Shown: piece after piece, positions 34,418 to 46,436 of the stretch
Numbering within the stretch: position 1 is the first letter of the stretch
Layout: each line of letters begins with the position of its first letter
Made by a program: the position numbers and the translations under genes
The notes under the pieces: model-generated
Database searches by the model: none
Seen by the model: the letters and a program-made list of their open reading frames with translations, nothing else
What the model was told of the DNA's origin: nothing
NCBI GenBank assembly: GCA_023091665.1
Contig: JALJCQ010000020.1
Span: 124,001 to 188,000, forward strand
Direction: 5' to 3'
Length of the DNA stretch: 64,000 nt
Source of the DNA: Pythium myriotylum
Taxonomy: Eukaryota; Oomycota; Peronosporomycetes; Pythiales; Pythiaceae

Positions 34418-35569
34418 GTACCGGAAGATCTACAAGCCCGTATCATCGACCTCCAATGGAAGTCACTTGCAGACACATCGAGAAAACAATACCTCCGAAC
34501 TTGGCACCAATGGTGCGACTTCTGCACCACGCACGGCCTCCCGCGTTGGCTCTCTTCCAGTAACGCCGCCGATCAATCACCACAGCTCACTATGTTCGCA
34601 GTTTGCTGCTGGCAGCAGAGCCTCGATGGCACGACTCTCCGATACGACACCGTACGGAATAAACTCAGCCATGTCCGCTGGTGTCATCAGCTCGCCACCG
34701 GCCTCCGACCACAACTCGCACCGCAACACGATCTTGTCCTCGACGCCATGCGCCGACTCAGTCCGTCCCGCCAAGTCCGAGGGGCCGTCTCCATCCCGAT
34801 GCTCGAAGCCATTACCTCCGCCTGCAAGTTACACGTCGCCCAACACCGCGTCATTTGTGGGGCTGCGGTGCTGGGCTTCTTCTTCTGCCTCCGCGGGGCC
34901 GAGTACCTCGCCACCAATGGACGCCAACGACATCGATACTGTATCCAAGTAAGTGACATTGCGGTGTTTGACAATGACGGCTTCCGAACCACCAGCTACA
35001 ACGACGCCAAGATCGTCAAACTCACGATACGTGGCAGCAAAACCGACCAAGCCGGCCAGTCGACAACCAGAGAACTGACGAAGAGCAAAAGAGCTCCAGT
35101 CTGTCCCGTGTATGCAGCTCTGCTACTCCTCACGAACGCCAAGATCCTCGGCCTCAACGAATCCAACACACTGTGCTCGTACGAAACCAACCGTGTCCTC
35201 ACATCCCAGACGATGACGACGGTTCTTCGACGGGCTGCAACCCGCTGTGGATACGACCCAGTCACGATCTCAACACACTCACTGCGTGTGGGAGGTGCAA
35301 CCGCCATGCACGCCGCCGACATCAACTCCGACTCGATTCGAATGCACGGAAGGTGGGCTTCAAGTGCATACCAACGGTACATCCGTGTAGCACCAGCGAC
35401 TACAACACGCCACGCCGAACGAATGGCAAGAAGCACAGCCGCGACTCCAGTGAATCGGCCCGGGTCCTCTCAAGGGGCATCACGAGATCACGATCTCGCC
35501 ACCCGGGCCGATAACACATCAATGTACTCACCGCTGTGCTCCCCAAACGTGCTTTCAACGACGGAGTGA
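34400..35569 (+). CDS. DIRS-like tyrosine recombinase, copy 3
   Basis: Catalytic set intact. The nested inverted repeat lies at 35456-35512. Confidence 0.85.
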   Translation, partial: TGCTIAVPEDLQARIIDLQWKSLADTSRKQYLRTWHQWCDFCTTHGLPRWLSSSNAADQSPQLTMFAVCCWQQSLDGTTLRYDTVRNKLSHVRWCHQLATGLRPQLAPQHDLVLDAMRRLSPSRQVRGAVSIPMLEAITSACKLHVAQHRVICGAAVLGFFFCLRGAEYLATNGRQRHRYCIQVSDIAVFDNDGFRTTSYNDAKIVKLTIRGSKTDQAGQSTTRELTKSKRAPVCPVYAALLLLTNAKILGLNESNTLCSYETNRVLTSQTMTTVLRRAATRCGYDPVTISTHSLRVGGATAMHAADINSDSIRMHGRWASSAYQRYIRVAPATTTRHAERMARSTAATPVNRPGSSQGASRDHDLATRADNTSMYSPLCSPNVLSTTE

Positions 35570-36081
35570 AGGAAACTCTGGATACACCGTTTGGGCTGGA
35601 TGCCGAATGTGCGATAGATACGCTTGATCAGTGGAGAGGATTGAATCTAACAGTTGATCAATTCAATTGTTATATCCTCGACGTCATTCGATACCTGGAG
35701 GTTCTATCGTGCCTCAGAAACTGTGTTTCGAGTTGTCTACAGCTCGCGAGTCTCAATTCATTGGTAAACGACCTAGAGATTTGCGCAGTACTCTCGTCTG
35801 ATAACTCTCTGTCCCTGCAAACATGCGAATATGGCTGTAACCTGGATCTCGAGATGCATTAGCTTCGAACTTGGTGTCGGGATGAACCCCAGATCCCATC
35901 CGTTCTCCCTATCTCCATGTTGAGGTCAGACACCTTCCTATTGGGCGGTTAGGGGAAGAATGCAAGTTCGAAGATCCACCGAGTTCTGTATGCTTGGTAT
36001 TGCGTGAATTTCACTTCGGACCAATTTCCTCGATCGTCTTCCTGCCAGTGAGTGTGAAGCGAGACTTCCAGTGCAGAGAAG

Positions 36082-36185
36082 ATCGCTTCAGAACTATATT
36101 AATAGTTCTGAAGTGATCTGAGGAAAGGTGAGCTCCATTTTCCGTCGGCTTAAAAGCTGACGGGAAATGGAGCTCACCTTTCCTC
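36082..36185. repeat. Two adjacent stem-loops, copy 3
   Basis: Identical to 10190-10293. Confidence 0.9.
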
Positions 36186-37497
36186 CGACTGTCTTTTACG
36201 ACCGTGCCATTTGATCGCGTGAAATATCGAAGGAATTTTTCGAATTGCAAAACTCTTATACTGTACATATGCGACGTTCAGTAGACGCGGCGCGCATCGC
36301 GCGAAATACGCACTGTTACTACAGAGTCCTGTCGTTCGTCAATCAGCTTTCCTGAGTAGAGGCTAAGAGCAAGACGGCAGCAGTGAAGATTCTATTCATC
36401 GATGGGTCATGGGTGATGTATGAATGCTCACAAATCGGTTCATTGGTCGTCTACACTATGATGCGTCCCGTGTTCGTTCGTTCGCTGCATCGCCCACGCT
36501 TCCATGCCGAGTCTGGTGCATCATTTTCTCCATTGCACGCCCAGACTCCTCAAACTTGATATCGAGGCACACCTGAGATGACGTGTCACAGTCGAGAGAG
36601 ATGAGAAATATTCCCTGCTGTGAAGATGATTCGGTCGTGGGAGCGAAAGACGGAGTCAAGCATTTGCTAACCGGTTAGCAATCGATTGATTTTGGCAGCA
36701 GAATGGAGATAAGACGCATGAGGAGCTCGCTTCTTCCTGTACCATTCCTGTAGGTACGTCCATTAACACGCGAAGTCGATGTAGGGAACGCAGGTCCGGC
36801 CGGAGACGCCATCCTGGTCGAATCCATGGATGTACACTCAGCAGTCGCGCGAACGAGCCCGACTCTTGATGTACATGGCAGTCGCCACGACGGTAGAGCT
36901 CACTACGGTACTATTCGACAGTCGCTGACTGGGATGGGATGTGCAGATCATCTCGACGATCGGAACTAACTCGGCTTGAAGAATACGCTACTGTACAGTG
37001 GTATCAATACTACCGTGCGGATGGGTTCACCGAGGTCAGGCACATGTCGAGGCAATGTGCCTGACCGAGTCGACTGGATGGAGCCTGTGGATGGGATCTG
37101 GTTGTTGGTCGACACCCCAGATTCTCGGAGTCTCGTCTTGCTCGACGGTTCATGCATTCAGATCTCTCCACCGAACAGAGAAAGCATACAGTGTAGCAGT
37201 TTCCTTCTCATTAGATCTGGGGTGGTCAGGTTCCCAGCACAGTAACGTGCTGTATCTACGGACACGACCTGAACACTCAGCCATCGCCGATCTACTCGAC
37301 GGCGATCTATCTAGACGACGGGCGGACTCACTCGAACTCGTTCCCCGAACCAAGACACTAAGCCGGCTATAGGTTTCTAAAACAGGAAGCCAGTAGACCT
37401 CACTTTGCTTCTTTTTCTGTGATTGTTGGATGATGCACAGACGGGCATAGGGGTGTCCTGGCGACACCAGAGGTGGATTCAGTGCAAGTGGTGTTAC

Positions 37498-38135
37498 TCA
37501 TTCGTCTCTCTCCCACCACTTTGAGAGTCGGTTGACCTGCTCTAAGATCTTCTTCCGGCCCGTGAATCCTCGATACGCTTTAATTGCCGCGTCGGCTCTT
37601 GCCATGATCTCGCGCAACTCGATGGGCAGCTTCAAAAAGAGCAGACCCGCGTCGTTTGCGACGCCATTGTCTCGCGCGTACTTGTCGATCCACTTGCGTA
37701 CGTGATCTCTCACGTCTCGCTCGCGCTCGAAGCAAGAGTCGCGCTGGCGACGGTGCTGTTCCTACGGCAAGCTCCATCCACACATTACTTCGCCAGTCAA
37801 AAAAAGAGTCAGCAAATGGGTCGTGGTCGCACCAGCTTTAGTCGCCGTTGTCTGTTCTCTTTCGCCATGACTGCGCTCGTTCGCTTGCGGCAGCGTCGCC
37901 ATGAGCGAGACGGAGTTGCGACAGCCGCGGTCCTCGCTATCGAGTTCCTAGTCGTCGAGACCAAACCCACGAAAACCATGGTCTCTTAACGGACGACGAT
38001 CCTGTCGAGGTACCCGACGACGGAGGCATCGTCGTTATGGACAGCTTGGACGTCGAAGGCGAGGTCTTTGGCGGTGTATGTGAAGAGGTCAGGGACTCTG
38101 TTGGGCTTGGGCGAGAACTGCGCCGTCATTATCAT
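37498..38135 (-). pseudogene. Gene C, copy 3
   Basis: Exon 1 38135-37833, exon 2 37761-37498, with the same in-frame TAA near the N-terminus. Confidence 0.6.
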
Positions 38136-38801
38136 GTGCGAGAATGAGATAGATTGAAGATACGGTGGTCGACAGGCAACAATTGTTGTTCATTTGGATG
38201 GTGGGACTCTGGCGTTCGATGATGCGGTCGATTGCGTGAAAATAGAGAAAGACTTCACACGAATGGCAGGGCAAATCAACGGAAACCTTTGGATCTCTTC
38301 TGACGGGAAATGGAGAATCCTAGTGTAGGAGGAATAGAGTACTGTAGGAGGCTCCTGCTGTATTCCTTCGGTGATGGGATGTGGCGAAAATACAGAATGA
38401 GTTCTTTCCGAGTGCGATGCATTCATCATTGGGATGAAGACGGGGCCCACAACACAGCAGAGGTGACCGCATCGTTCTGAAAAAAAGACACTCCCATCAT
38501 TCTGATGAAACAGCCAGTACGTCCTCGGGTATTTCAACCACTTGAATTGTCCCCACACACTCGCACACTGCAACAAATACAAACACAGCCTTTTCAAATC
38601 TTGCTTGTATAGGCTTCATGCAGTCTGTTGTGAAGATTATAAACAAGTTTCTCCGTCACCACAGAGAAAGCCGACAATACCTTTGCGCCTGGCGACCACG
38701 AGCTCGTCGACGGTCACGATTTGTGCTGTGTTTCTTTGGTCGGCGAAGCAATCAAACAGTGATCTTGCTGTACAAACAGCGCCGTTGTTAGCCCCAGCGC
38801 G

Positions 38802-38854
38802 AAACCTTTTTCGAGCACGGACGAGTCAGACTCGTCCGTGCTCGAAAAAGGTTT
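38802..38854. repeat. Perfect 53-bp palindrome, copy 3
   Basis: No base differs from the other two copies. Confidence 0.95.
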
Positions 38855-39956
38855 AGTCAGAAGGATTTGCGTGCTGGAAGAAGCCCCTGAAGTGATGAGA
38901 GAGGAATACGAATACAGCCGCTAGTCTGTCTTTACACGTAACTCACAACGTGAACCTGACATCCCAGATCCAGAGCAAAAGAAACTACTGTGCCGTCGCT
39001 GCTCGGTGGGGAGATGTGAATGATCGAACAGACCAGCGAGACTCCGAGAATCTGGGGTGTCGACCAACAACCAGATCCCATCCTCGGACCCCATCCCGTC
39101 AACTCGGTCAGGCACATTGCCTCGACATGTGCCTGACCTCAGTGAGCCCAACTGCACCGCACCGTACCACTGTATCGTATTCTTCAAGCCGAAGATGATG
39201 TGCACATCCCATCCCAGTCAGCGACTGTCGAATAATGACCTCTACCGTCGTGGCGACTGCCATGAACATCAAGAGTTGGTCTCGTTCGCGTGACCGCTGA
39301 GTGTGCTTCCGTGGATTCCACCGGGATGACGTCGCCGGTTGGACCTGCGTTCAGTACATACATCGACTTCGCGTGTTAATAGACATACCTACAGGAAGAA
39401 GCGAGCTCGTCACGCGTCATTCGCCATTATGCCGCCGACGCCGATCGATTGCTAACCGGTTAGCAAGCGCTCTGTTCCGTCCTTTCACTCCCCCGAAGGA
39501 AGCATCTTCACAGTAGGGAATACTTCTCATCTCTCGCGACTCTGACAAGTGGTTAGACGCCATCTCAGGTGTGCCTCGATATCAAGTCTGAGGAGTCTGG
39601 GCGTGCAATGGAGAAAATGTCCTGTTTCTGCTAAAAGGCCGTCGTCATCAAGTCTCCTGTCCTTCGACTTTTTCTTCACGACCACGTAGGACTCTTCTTC
39701 TTCGCGAGTGGGCAAGTCTCCACGACCACGCCGACCACGCCGCGACCGCCCTCGCCCTCGTGTACCCATCCATCCACGCATCTATAGATGCTTCGATCCC
39801 TTCATCGTTCCATCCGCGACCGATGGTTCGCCTTTGCTTGTTCGTGTTGAAGTGGCACACTGTGCCGAAGCAGATGCGAGGTGGGTCGCGCAGTGTGCCG
39901 TTAGTCATTCTCCAATTGGCTCTCGACCTCTCTCACCGTTTCCACACATAACGCCC

Positions 39957-40717
39957 ATGAGTGTCCACGCACCGCACGTTGCCTCCTACTTCCTCGACCA
40001 CGATTACCACCACTACAATCTCCCACGGCAAACACCACTTGACGTCACGTGCTGCAGCACGGCCGAGCGAGACCTCGTATACCTCGACGCGCTCTATATC
40101 CAGGACGACTCTCTCGACAGCGACTTTGTCAACGCCTTTGTGGCCGAGCTTCCGTCGTTGCTCACCGACAAGCTTAACATCACAGTCTCCACGCCGCGCG
40201 TCACAGTCTCGACGTCTGCTCCCACCCAACGCAAGGCATCGTCCACTGCCAAACCCACCAAACCACCTGCAAGACGCATCCGCAAGCGCAAGCGCTCCGA
40301 CAAAGAGAAGCAGAAAGAGAGCTCCGAGCGACACGCCAGACAGGTAAAGTAACACGCTCGTAGTCTTGTCTAGACTGACTGTGACAGTGGTGGCGATACC
40401 ACCATCTCAGCACAGCACACGAGTAGACCCCTCAGCTCTGACCGTTGCTTGCTCTGTCTGTATTACAGCTCGAGTTTCGTCAGCGTCGCCGAGTCTGTCT
40501 CGACAAAGAAGCTCAGCTCCGACATCACATCCGACGCTGGGTCCAACAGTACGCGAATGCGATCGGGATGACAGCCGGCGAGACCATCTTGCCGTACCTT
40601 CCTGCCGAGTTACGCGCGATCATGGACAGGTCCGACGCGTCGATCGCCACATTTCGCGGGTTTGCTGGCGTGACTTCGCTCACGGAAGAGATCAACCAGC
40701 TCCCGTTGTGGTGGTAG
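39957..40717 (+). CDS. Gene A, copy 4: array-end copy with diverged exon 2
   Basis: Exons 39957-40343 and 40469-40717, 211 residues. Exon 1 and intron match copies 2 and 3 except one base (Thr to Ile near 40099). From 40522 the sequence departs: LRHHIRRWVQQYANAIGM replaces LRRHIRRWVHQYAAVIGM, with further changes to the end. Most substitutions are conservative and the frame, the PAELRAIMDRSDA core and the LPLWW end are kept, which suggests selection on the protein. Divergence continues through the 3' flank to about 40812. The Inr-like site is at 39903-39918. Confidence 0.7.
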
Positions 40718-40812
40718 ATGTATGCTGTTGCCTATGATCAGGGTCTGCATCCACAAAAAGCTTCCTGTGAATATTGAACCTTGCAATGCATATTTGCACA
40801 ACGTCCCGATCA

Positions 40813-41157
40813 CATATATCCTGGGAGTCAGCATAAGGGTCCGATCGCGAGCTACTAAACAAACGTTGGATGATGCAGCGACCACTCCTGCCACCAACAA
40901 GTTGTACAGCTAGTTTCTCCAACTGGTTGAAGGACTAGAGCATTGGAAAATTAGTTTGTTAAGATTGGACCCAGCTGAAGCGTAATCCTTCCTGGCGTCT
41001 TTTGGTATTCAGTCGCTCGGTTTTGACTTCTATACAAGTAAACCAGCAGTTCGGGTTCAACTATGATGCCAGGTCGCCGACCCGTATAACCGTCAACACA
41101 ACAGAAAGAACTCTCTTCCTCTACCCTCGATCGACTTTTTGTGAAACTACGGGGCAT

Positions 41158-41196
<39 letters not shown>

Positions 41197-41555
41197 GACA
41201 GGGATGCTGTCGATTCGTTACTAGCCAGTAAAGATTAACGGCTCCAATACCACATGCTGTACGCAACATGTTTATGTATGTTCTACCGTACAACATGATA
41301 TATCCCCTCAAAACGCTTTGTTGTTAGACCTATACAGAAGCCAAGTGTTGCGGAGTTTTGCGGTCCCTGTCTCTTCTTCCACGTGCAACTGTCCCATCTC
41401 TACGGGCAAGATCCCACACGAAGGTACCACGCCCTCCTCCGTAAAATTTGATGTGTGGGAAACCACCTCCGCAGCCACCCATTATGCTCATTCCCGAATT
41501 GCCTCGCTCGAACACAAGTGATGTCTCGCCGCAGTCGAGGTAGGCAAAAGCACCA
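40813..41555. other. Interval between the array and the piggyBac relic, no gene seen
   Basis: No supported gene. It holds a short GA tract at 41162-41193 in a different context from that of the array units. The left end of the piggyBac element should lie here but I could not identify its terminal repeat. Confidence 0.5.
41162..41193 (+). repeat. Short GA microsatellite
   Basis: About 32 bp of AG repeat. Confidence 0.9.
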
Positions 41556-43400
41556 ATGTGGAGCTCAACGCCCGATCCTAATCTATGCGCTATACTCGTA
41601 GGTGAACAACGAGACGGTCCGAGTCCGGCAGAGTTGGCCTCTGCCTTTAAGGAGGGCTGGCCGAAAATGCGCGCTGCTGGCTGGTTGTACGTGCGAGACC
41701 GCGCAAGCATCGACACTGGCCGTGAAGGTGTCGACTACTTCGTTGGCGATCACGCCTGCGCACGCTGGTGGCTCTCACGTCGTGCCATTCCCGTCGCGAA
41801 TACGGAAACTATGAGGCCCGCTTCATTATTAACGACATCATCCCCACCCCCTCCGGCATCGCCACCAGCTCATTCTGCAGCATCACCGACGCCAGCAGCG
41901 TCGCCAACTCGCACGACTTCGTCACCACCGCGCGCGACGTCTCCGGCTCGAGTGTTGCCTTCGCCAGTGCGCGCGGCTTTGATAACAAGTGCGCCTGTTT
42001 CTCCTACTGATCCCTCGTCGTCCCCATCGCACGAGTCGCCATTTCTTCTGGCGCAGCGGTCGCCGTCCCCTCCTCCCCACTCAAGGCTGTCTCCCCCGCT
42101 GTCCCCTCCGCCAGACTCAACGCAACAAGCTGCGGCCCGACTTTTCGCCAACGAAGACAACGAAATCGGCGAGCCCAATGCTGAACCCGATGCGATCGAT
42201 GATGGACCGGGAAGTTTCTCGCAGATCCCCGTTCGTTCTCTCCCGTCATCATTCGTCGAATATCTCGGCGACACCGGCACTGGAGGCAACTACCATAACA
42301 GTGATGCAGACGTCGGTGGCGATAACGACGATGAAGGCGATGACAGTCAGAGCCAAGGCATAGTCAATGTAAGTATTGGTGGTGTTGATGACGGCAACAA
42401 GGCCGAGTGTCTTAAAGACATGGCTGAATGGGACAGTGACCTCGAGGACGGCTACGAAGCGATCGACGACGAGGTCGTGGAGTTCGACCCGCTCACTCGT
42501 GCCGAGCTTGATTCGGAAGACGAAGCCGAGGAAGCTGCAGAACTCGCGCTTGTCGACGCGGCGTTCTTAGACTCGCTTGGTGGTGCTGTGAATGTGGCGT
42601 CAGGGAAGATTGATAACGAGGCACTGCGAAAGATGAGGTGGGGACCAGTGACCGACCAGTATGACGAGGTCGGTGAGCCTTCGTTTCCCAATTTGACTAC
42701 GACTGCTGGGGGCCCTCGACAGCAGGTCATTGACGTCTACGACAAGCCGCTTGCCCTCTTCTTTGCTTTTTTCCCGCGGTCGTTGTCAAAAATGATTGCG
42801 GTAGAAAGCAATCGATTCGAACGGCAGACTCGCGGTGATCGTGCACGTGCGTTGATTGCTGCTCAGCGCTGACGACGAGAGAAGGACCAGACAGTTGTTG
42901 TACAAGATATTGGTGTTGTGAGGCAGCGCATGCGAATGACTCCCCCGATCGAGCCGTGGGAGATCGTTCGGGTGATCGGCCTGCTAGTCGGTAATGTGGT
43001 GAACACCCACCACACCGGCATCTATCGCCACTGGTCTGGCACACGACAGTGCGGTATTTCGGCTGGCTCCTTTGGCTTCATAATGTCGCGCAATAGATTC
43101 AACCATGGCCTTCGCCATCTACACTTCAGCGACAACAAGGCGCGTGAGAACACGTTGCTCAACGACAAGGCCTGGAAAATTCGGCCCGTGATCACCGTGC
43201 TTCAAGAGAGGTTTCGGCGACTGTGGGACTTGACGTCTTTTCTATCCTTCGACGAAGGCGTCCTGCCGGCGACGTCACGAAGGAACCCAACGCGAACGTA
43301 TATCAAGGACAAACCTCACCGGTGGGGAACCAAACTCTTTATGACGTGTGACGCAGCGACTGGTTATTGCTTCAGGTTGGTATTTGTTTTGTCGACATAG
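41556..43400 (+). pseudogene. piggyBac-type transposase, stop-interrupted and 3'-truncated
   Basis: From ATG 41556 the frame runs 438 codons to a TGA at 42870 and then continues in the same frame to 43400. The N-terminal half is Pro/Ser-rich followed by a strongly acidic region (residues ~220-330). The part after the stop carries the transposase core: PIEPWEIVRVIGLLVG, MSRNRF-NHGLRHLHFSDN, WKIRPVITVLQERF, then FDEGVLP (first catalytic Asp) and KPHRWGTKLFMTCDAATGY (second Asp). The region with the third Asp and the C-terminal Cys-rich domain are missing; a gypsy LTR begins 35 bp after the last codon. The element moved by cut and paste at TTAA sites when intact. The stop and truncation make it inactive. 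Confidence 0.82.
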
Positions 43401-43435
43401 TGCAACATGCTGGCTCAAATTTGTTTCTTATGCTG

Positions 43436-44144
43436 TGTGGTGAAGTGGCCTGAGGTTTTGAGGTGTATCCAGACTTGATGCACCTCCCTCAACATTCAGT
43501 CGACATCAAGGCCATCCACCAGTCGGCAACGGCAAGACGGACGGCAGCGAGCCCCGCACGCCGAGTTCGTCACATCCAGGACATCCCCAGATGCGTGCGC
43601 ATGAGACGCACGTGACAAGCCCCTCAAGTAAGGACTTCGAGTCCAGAAGTCACAAGACCCGTCGCCACAGGAGGCGACGCTAAAACCTCCGGGTGCGTCT
43701 CGACAAGGCGCACCTGACGACCGTATTCCGACCGAAGCGCGTGTGGCTGCTGCTGCCCACGCGTATCGAGAGACTGAAGAGCAGGGGAAGACCAGCACCA
43801 GGTGCTGTGACCGCCGGACGAGGAGCCTCCCGTCCCCCCGCGCATCCGGGCCACCAGCCAGCTTCTGGTGACGATCGGCTCTGCGCTTCCCCGTCGCACG
43901 CAGCACGTGACCAGCGATCCACGAGCTGTGCCAAGGCGACAAACCAGTGGGCTTCACGACCCCGTTGGCCAAGACCCCCCGGACTTCAAGCCTAAGTGCC
44001 TGCGGTTCACCCCGTCAGCGACTGTGACAGCGGGGTGTTAACGTCAGCAGCGACCGACCAGCCCAAAGAGTCTGTGTGGACCCTTGTCCGGCACCTGCTC
44101 CGCCCTCGCTGAGCGGCAGGTTTTGCCCCCACGCCTTCACCACA
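43436..44144 (+). repeat. 5' LTR of the gypsy element (709 bp)
   Basis: It starts TGTGGTGAAG and ends CTTCACCACA, a perfect 10-bp terminal inverted repeat, and matches 55068-56054 apart from scattered substitutions and a 278-bp insertion in the latter. No convincing tRNA primer-binding site is visible after 44144. Confidence 0.92.
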
Positions 44145-44153
44145 GTGGTGCGT

Positions 44154-46383
44154 ATGCCAGGAGCTGGCTGTCACATGGCTAAGTCCAAGAGATCGCACCC
44201 GAAGCCGTCTGACAAGGTGACCCCAGGCGGTGTCGGCTCATCCGAGCCAGGGTCACCCGCGCGATTGAGAGGAGAGCTCCCTCAAAGTCGCGTGCAAGAT
44301 GATCAAGATGCCGATCAGAGTGGGCCCTCACAGATTGCTGTGATCAGGTCGGCCTCGGGTGACAACGTTGCTCGCAACTTGTCGCCCGAACTGGAAGAAG
44401 AAGGGAAGTCGGAGGGAGACGAGCCAGTGACCTTGATGTTCGACGATCCAGGTGCTACGCTTAGTGCCGGACCTGTCGAGCATGGAAATGCTCCTCAAAC
44501 TCCGATAACCCGAGCGGTGAACTCCGTCCCGCCGTTGATGGATCCTACTGCTCCATCGACATCACCCGCCCGGATGCTGGAAGTGCTTTGTCAGAAGCAC
44601 GACGCCCTGAAGCACCTCGAAGTCAGCCGCTGGGGTCCGGCAAGCGACGTACGTGACCCTGGGTTCGCGGCCATGAAGACCTCCCAGCAGGCCCTGAACG
44701 CAATCGTTGGTGTCTTCAATACGGCCGGATACTCCGTCGCCATCCGCGACCAAGCGTCGATCCTGGCGATTGACCTGTCGAAGCTCCTGACTGCCGGTCA
44801 AGCCGTCTACTGTTCCTGCGTCATCAGATGCAGCGCAGGGTCGAACGCGCAGTGGCGGCGTCACGAGATGGACTCCTCAGCGAGGAGGAACTCAAAGGAC
44901 TCGCTGAGCAGTAAATGGGAGTGACGAAGGAAGCGGTGGTGAAGCTGCGCGAATCGGTCATCGTTAAGGACGGTATGTTGAAGAACCTCGAGACGTACCT
45001 CCAGACCCTCGCTGAGCGTGCAGATGCGGCGGAAGCTCAATCAGCTGAGGCAAGGCAAGCCGCAGCTGAGGCGAGAAAGACTGCTGCTATGGCCAACCTC
45101 AAGGCGGCTGCCAAAGCTGCGGCTGCACCTCTGGCACCTGACGCTGTCAAGGAAGAGTCCAAGCCCGAGGTCACGTTCGAACGGGCAAGCACTGCAAGCG
45201 GTTTGCATGTCGGGACCAGCGACTACCTCGCTGACATCTACGAGGACTGCATGCGCGACGGCCAGAGTGTCAGTGCGACGACCCGTCTTCGCCGAGCCGC
45301 CATCTCCGACGTCAAGGCGTTTGACGGCAGGAGCCGCGACGAGTACAAGGCCAAGGGCTTCCTCGAGTCGGCTCGGTCCGCGTTCCTCCGAGATGCCATC
45401 ACTCCGCAGGAGGCGTGCAATCAGTTCCCACTGTTGCTCGCTGACCGCGCGAAGACATGGTATCGGCAGCTCCCGCGAGCTGTGCGGACGGACTGGCCCT
45501 CACTCCAGCGCGAGTTCGAGGAAGAGTACTGCGGTGGCTCCATCAGCCCGCTGCGCCGGTACTTCGACGCGCGGCGCAAGCACAATGAGGAGGCGATCGA
45601 CTACCTGTACCGCCTCAATGTGCTTGCGCAGGAGGCGAAGCTCGCGTACTCGACGGGTCCGAACAGTGTGGCGCATGTGCAACACTTCATAGACACCTGT
45701 GAGGACCCGGTCTTGGCTCGCCAGCTTGGTGCCCTGCGCCTCCAACAAGCGTCTGAGCTCCGCTCGACCTTGAAGGAGATGCTGCGCGTCGACCAGCGCC
45801 TGAGGCGTGACGATCCGGCACCTGGTCGGAGCCGTGGTCGAGAAGGCCGAGCCTTCCGTGACCGTGACGCGTGCCGCAGCTGCCGATCGGCTCGAAGGCG
45901 AGGCCCATCGTCGTCGACGCGCTACGCGCACTTGCCAGCACCTCAGCGGCCGACGAGGCAAGCGACAGCGCTGACGACAGCGACAGTGAACTCGAGGCAA
46001 GCGATGGTGAAGTGCTGGCGGGCGAGCCGCACCCGGGTGTCGAAAAGACAGCACTTGACGCGCTGGTGAAGATGGTCGCAGCGCTCAAGCAAGGCAAGGA
46101 CGTCAAGTCGAAGCCCTTGGTTCAAGACGCTCAGGTACCATGCTCGCACTGCGGCTCGACCCATCATCGCGATCGCAACTGCTGGAGCCGCCTCACCTGC
46201 GGAGCTTGCGGTGCGAAAGGTCATCCAACCGAGCACTGCTTTCAGCGTTGCAAGGGGTGTGCGAAGGTGCATGAACGGGGAGAGTGTGAACTCGCTCGAC
46301 TCGCTGACCAGATGAAGGCGTGGTATGATCCGTCAAGCCACGCCGGACTTCTGCCGCCAGCGGTCGAGAAGTCGTTAAACTAA
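44154..46383 (+). pseudogene. Gypsy gag, spread over three frames
   Basis: The ATG at 44154 (or 44175, MAKSKR) begins a frame that is lost near 44800. The continuation (RVERAVAASRDGLLSEEEL) lies one frame back and meets a TAA at 44912, directly followed by ATG 44915. That frame encodes an Ala/Glu-rich coiled segment and the retrotransposon gag core (AKTWYRQLP, W-x2-L-x2-E-F-x2-EY). Near 45860 it passes to a third frame with an acidic linker and two zinc knuckles, CSHCGSTHHRDRNC and CGACGAKGHPTEHC, both C-x2-C-x4-H-x4-C. The stop at 46381 closes gag. The protein would form the particle and bind element RNA. Each change is equivalent to the loss of one base, consistent with mutation or sequence error. 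Confidence 0.78.
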
Positions 46384-46436
46384 ACCGCCCGACAGCCGCG
46401 GGGCTGTTACGCGACGGGCGCGTTTCCGAAGACACC

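Larger units (their letters stand above)
29969..35569 (+). mobile_element. DIRS-like retroelement, copy 3
   Basis: Same structure and lesions (stops at 30422, 31823 and 32303). Confidence 0.85.
36522..39619. mobile_element. Long-inverted-repeat segment, copy 3
   Basis: Arms 36522-37235 and 38948-39619; the 18-bp palindromes are at 36664-36681 and 39449-39466. Confidence 0.75.

Noticed and set aside
41870..42730. Minus-strand ORFs opposite the piggyBac N-terminal region
   Set aside because: Ser/Gly-rich mirror frames of the Pro/Ser and acidic low-complexity coding sequence.
43496..43995. ORFs of 100-158 codons on both strands within the 5' LTR (and again in the 3' LTR at 55151-55905)
   Set aside because: LTR sequence; no protein family, and the open frames persist only because the two LTRs are near identical.
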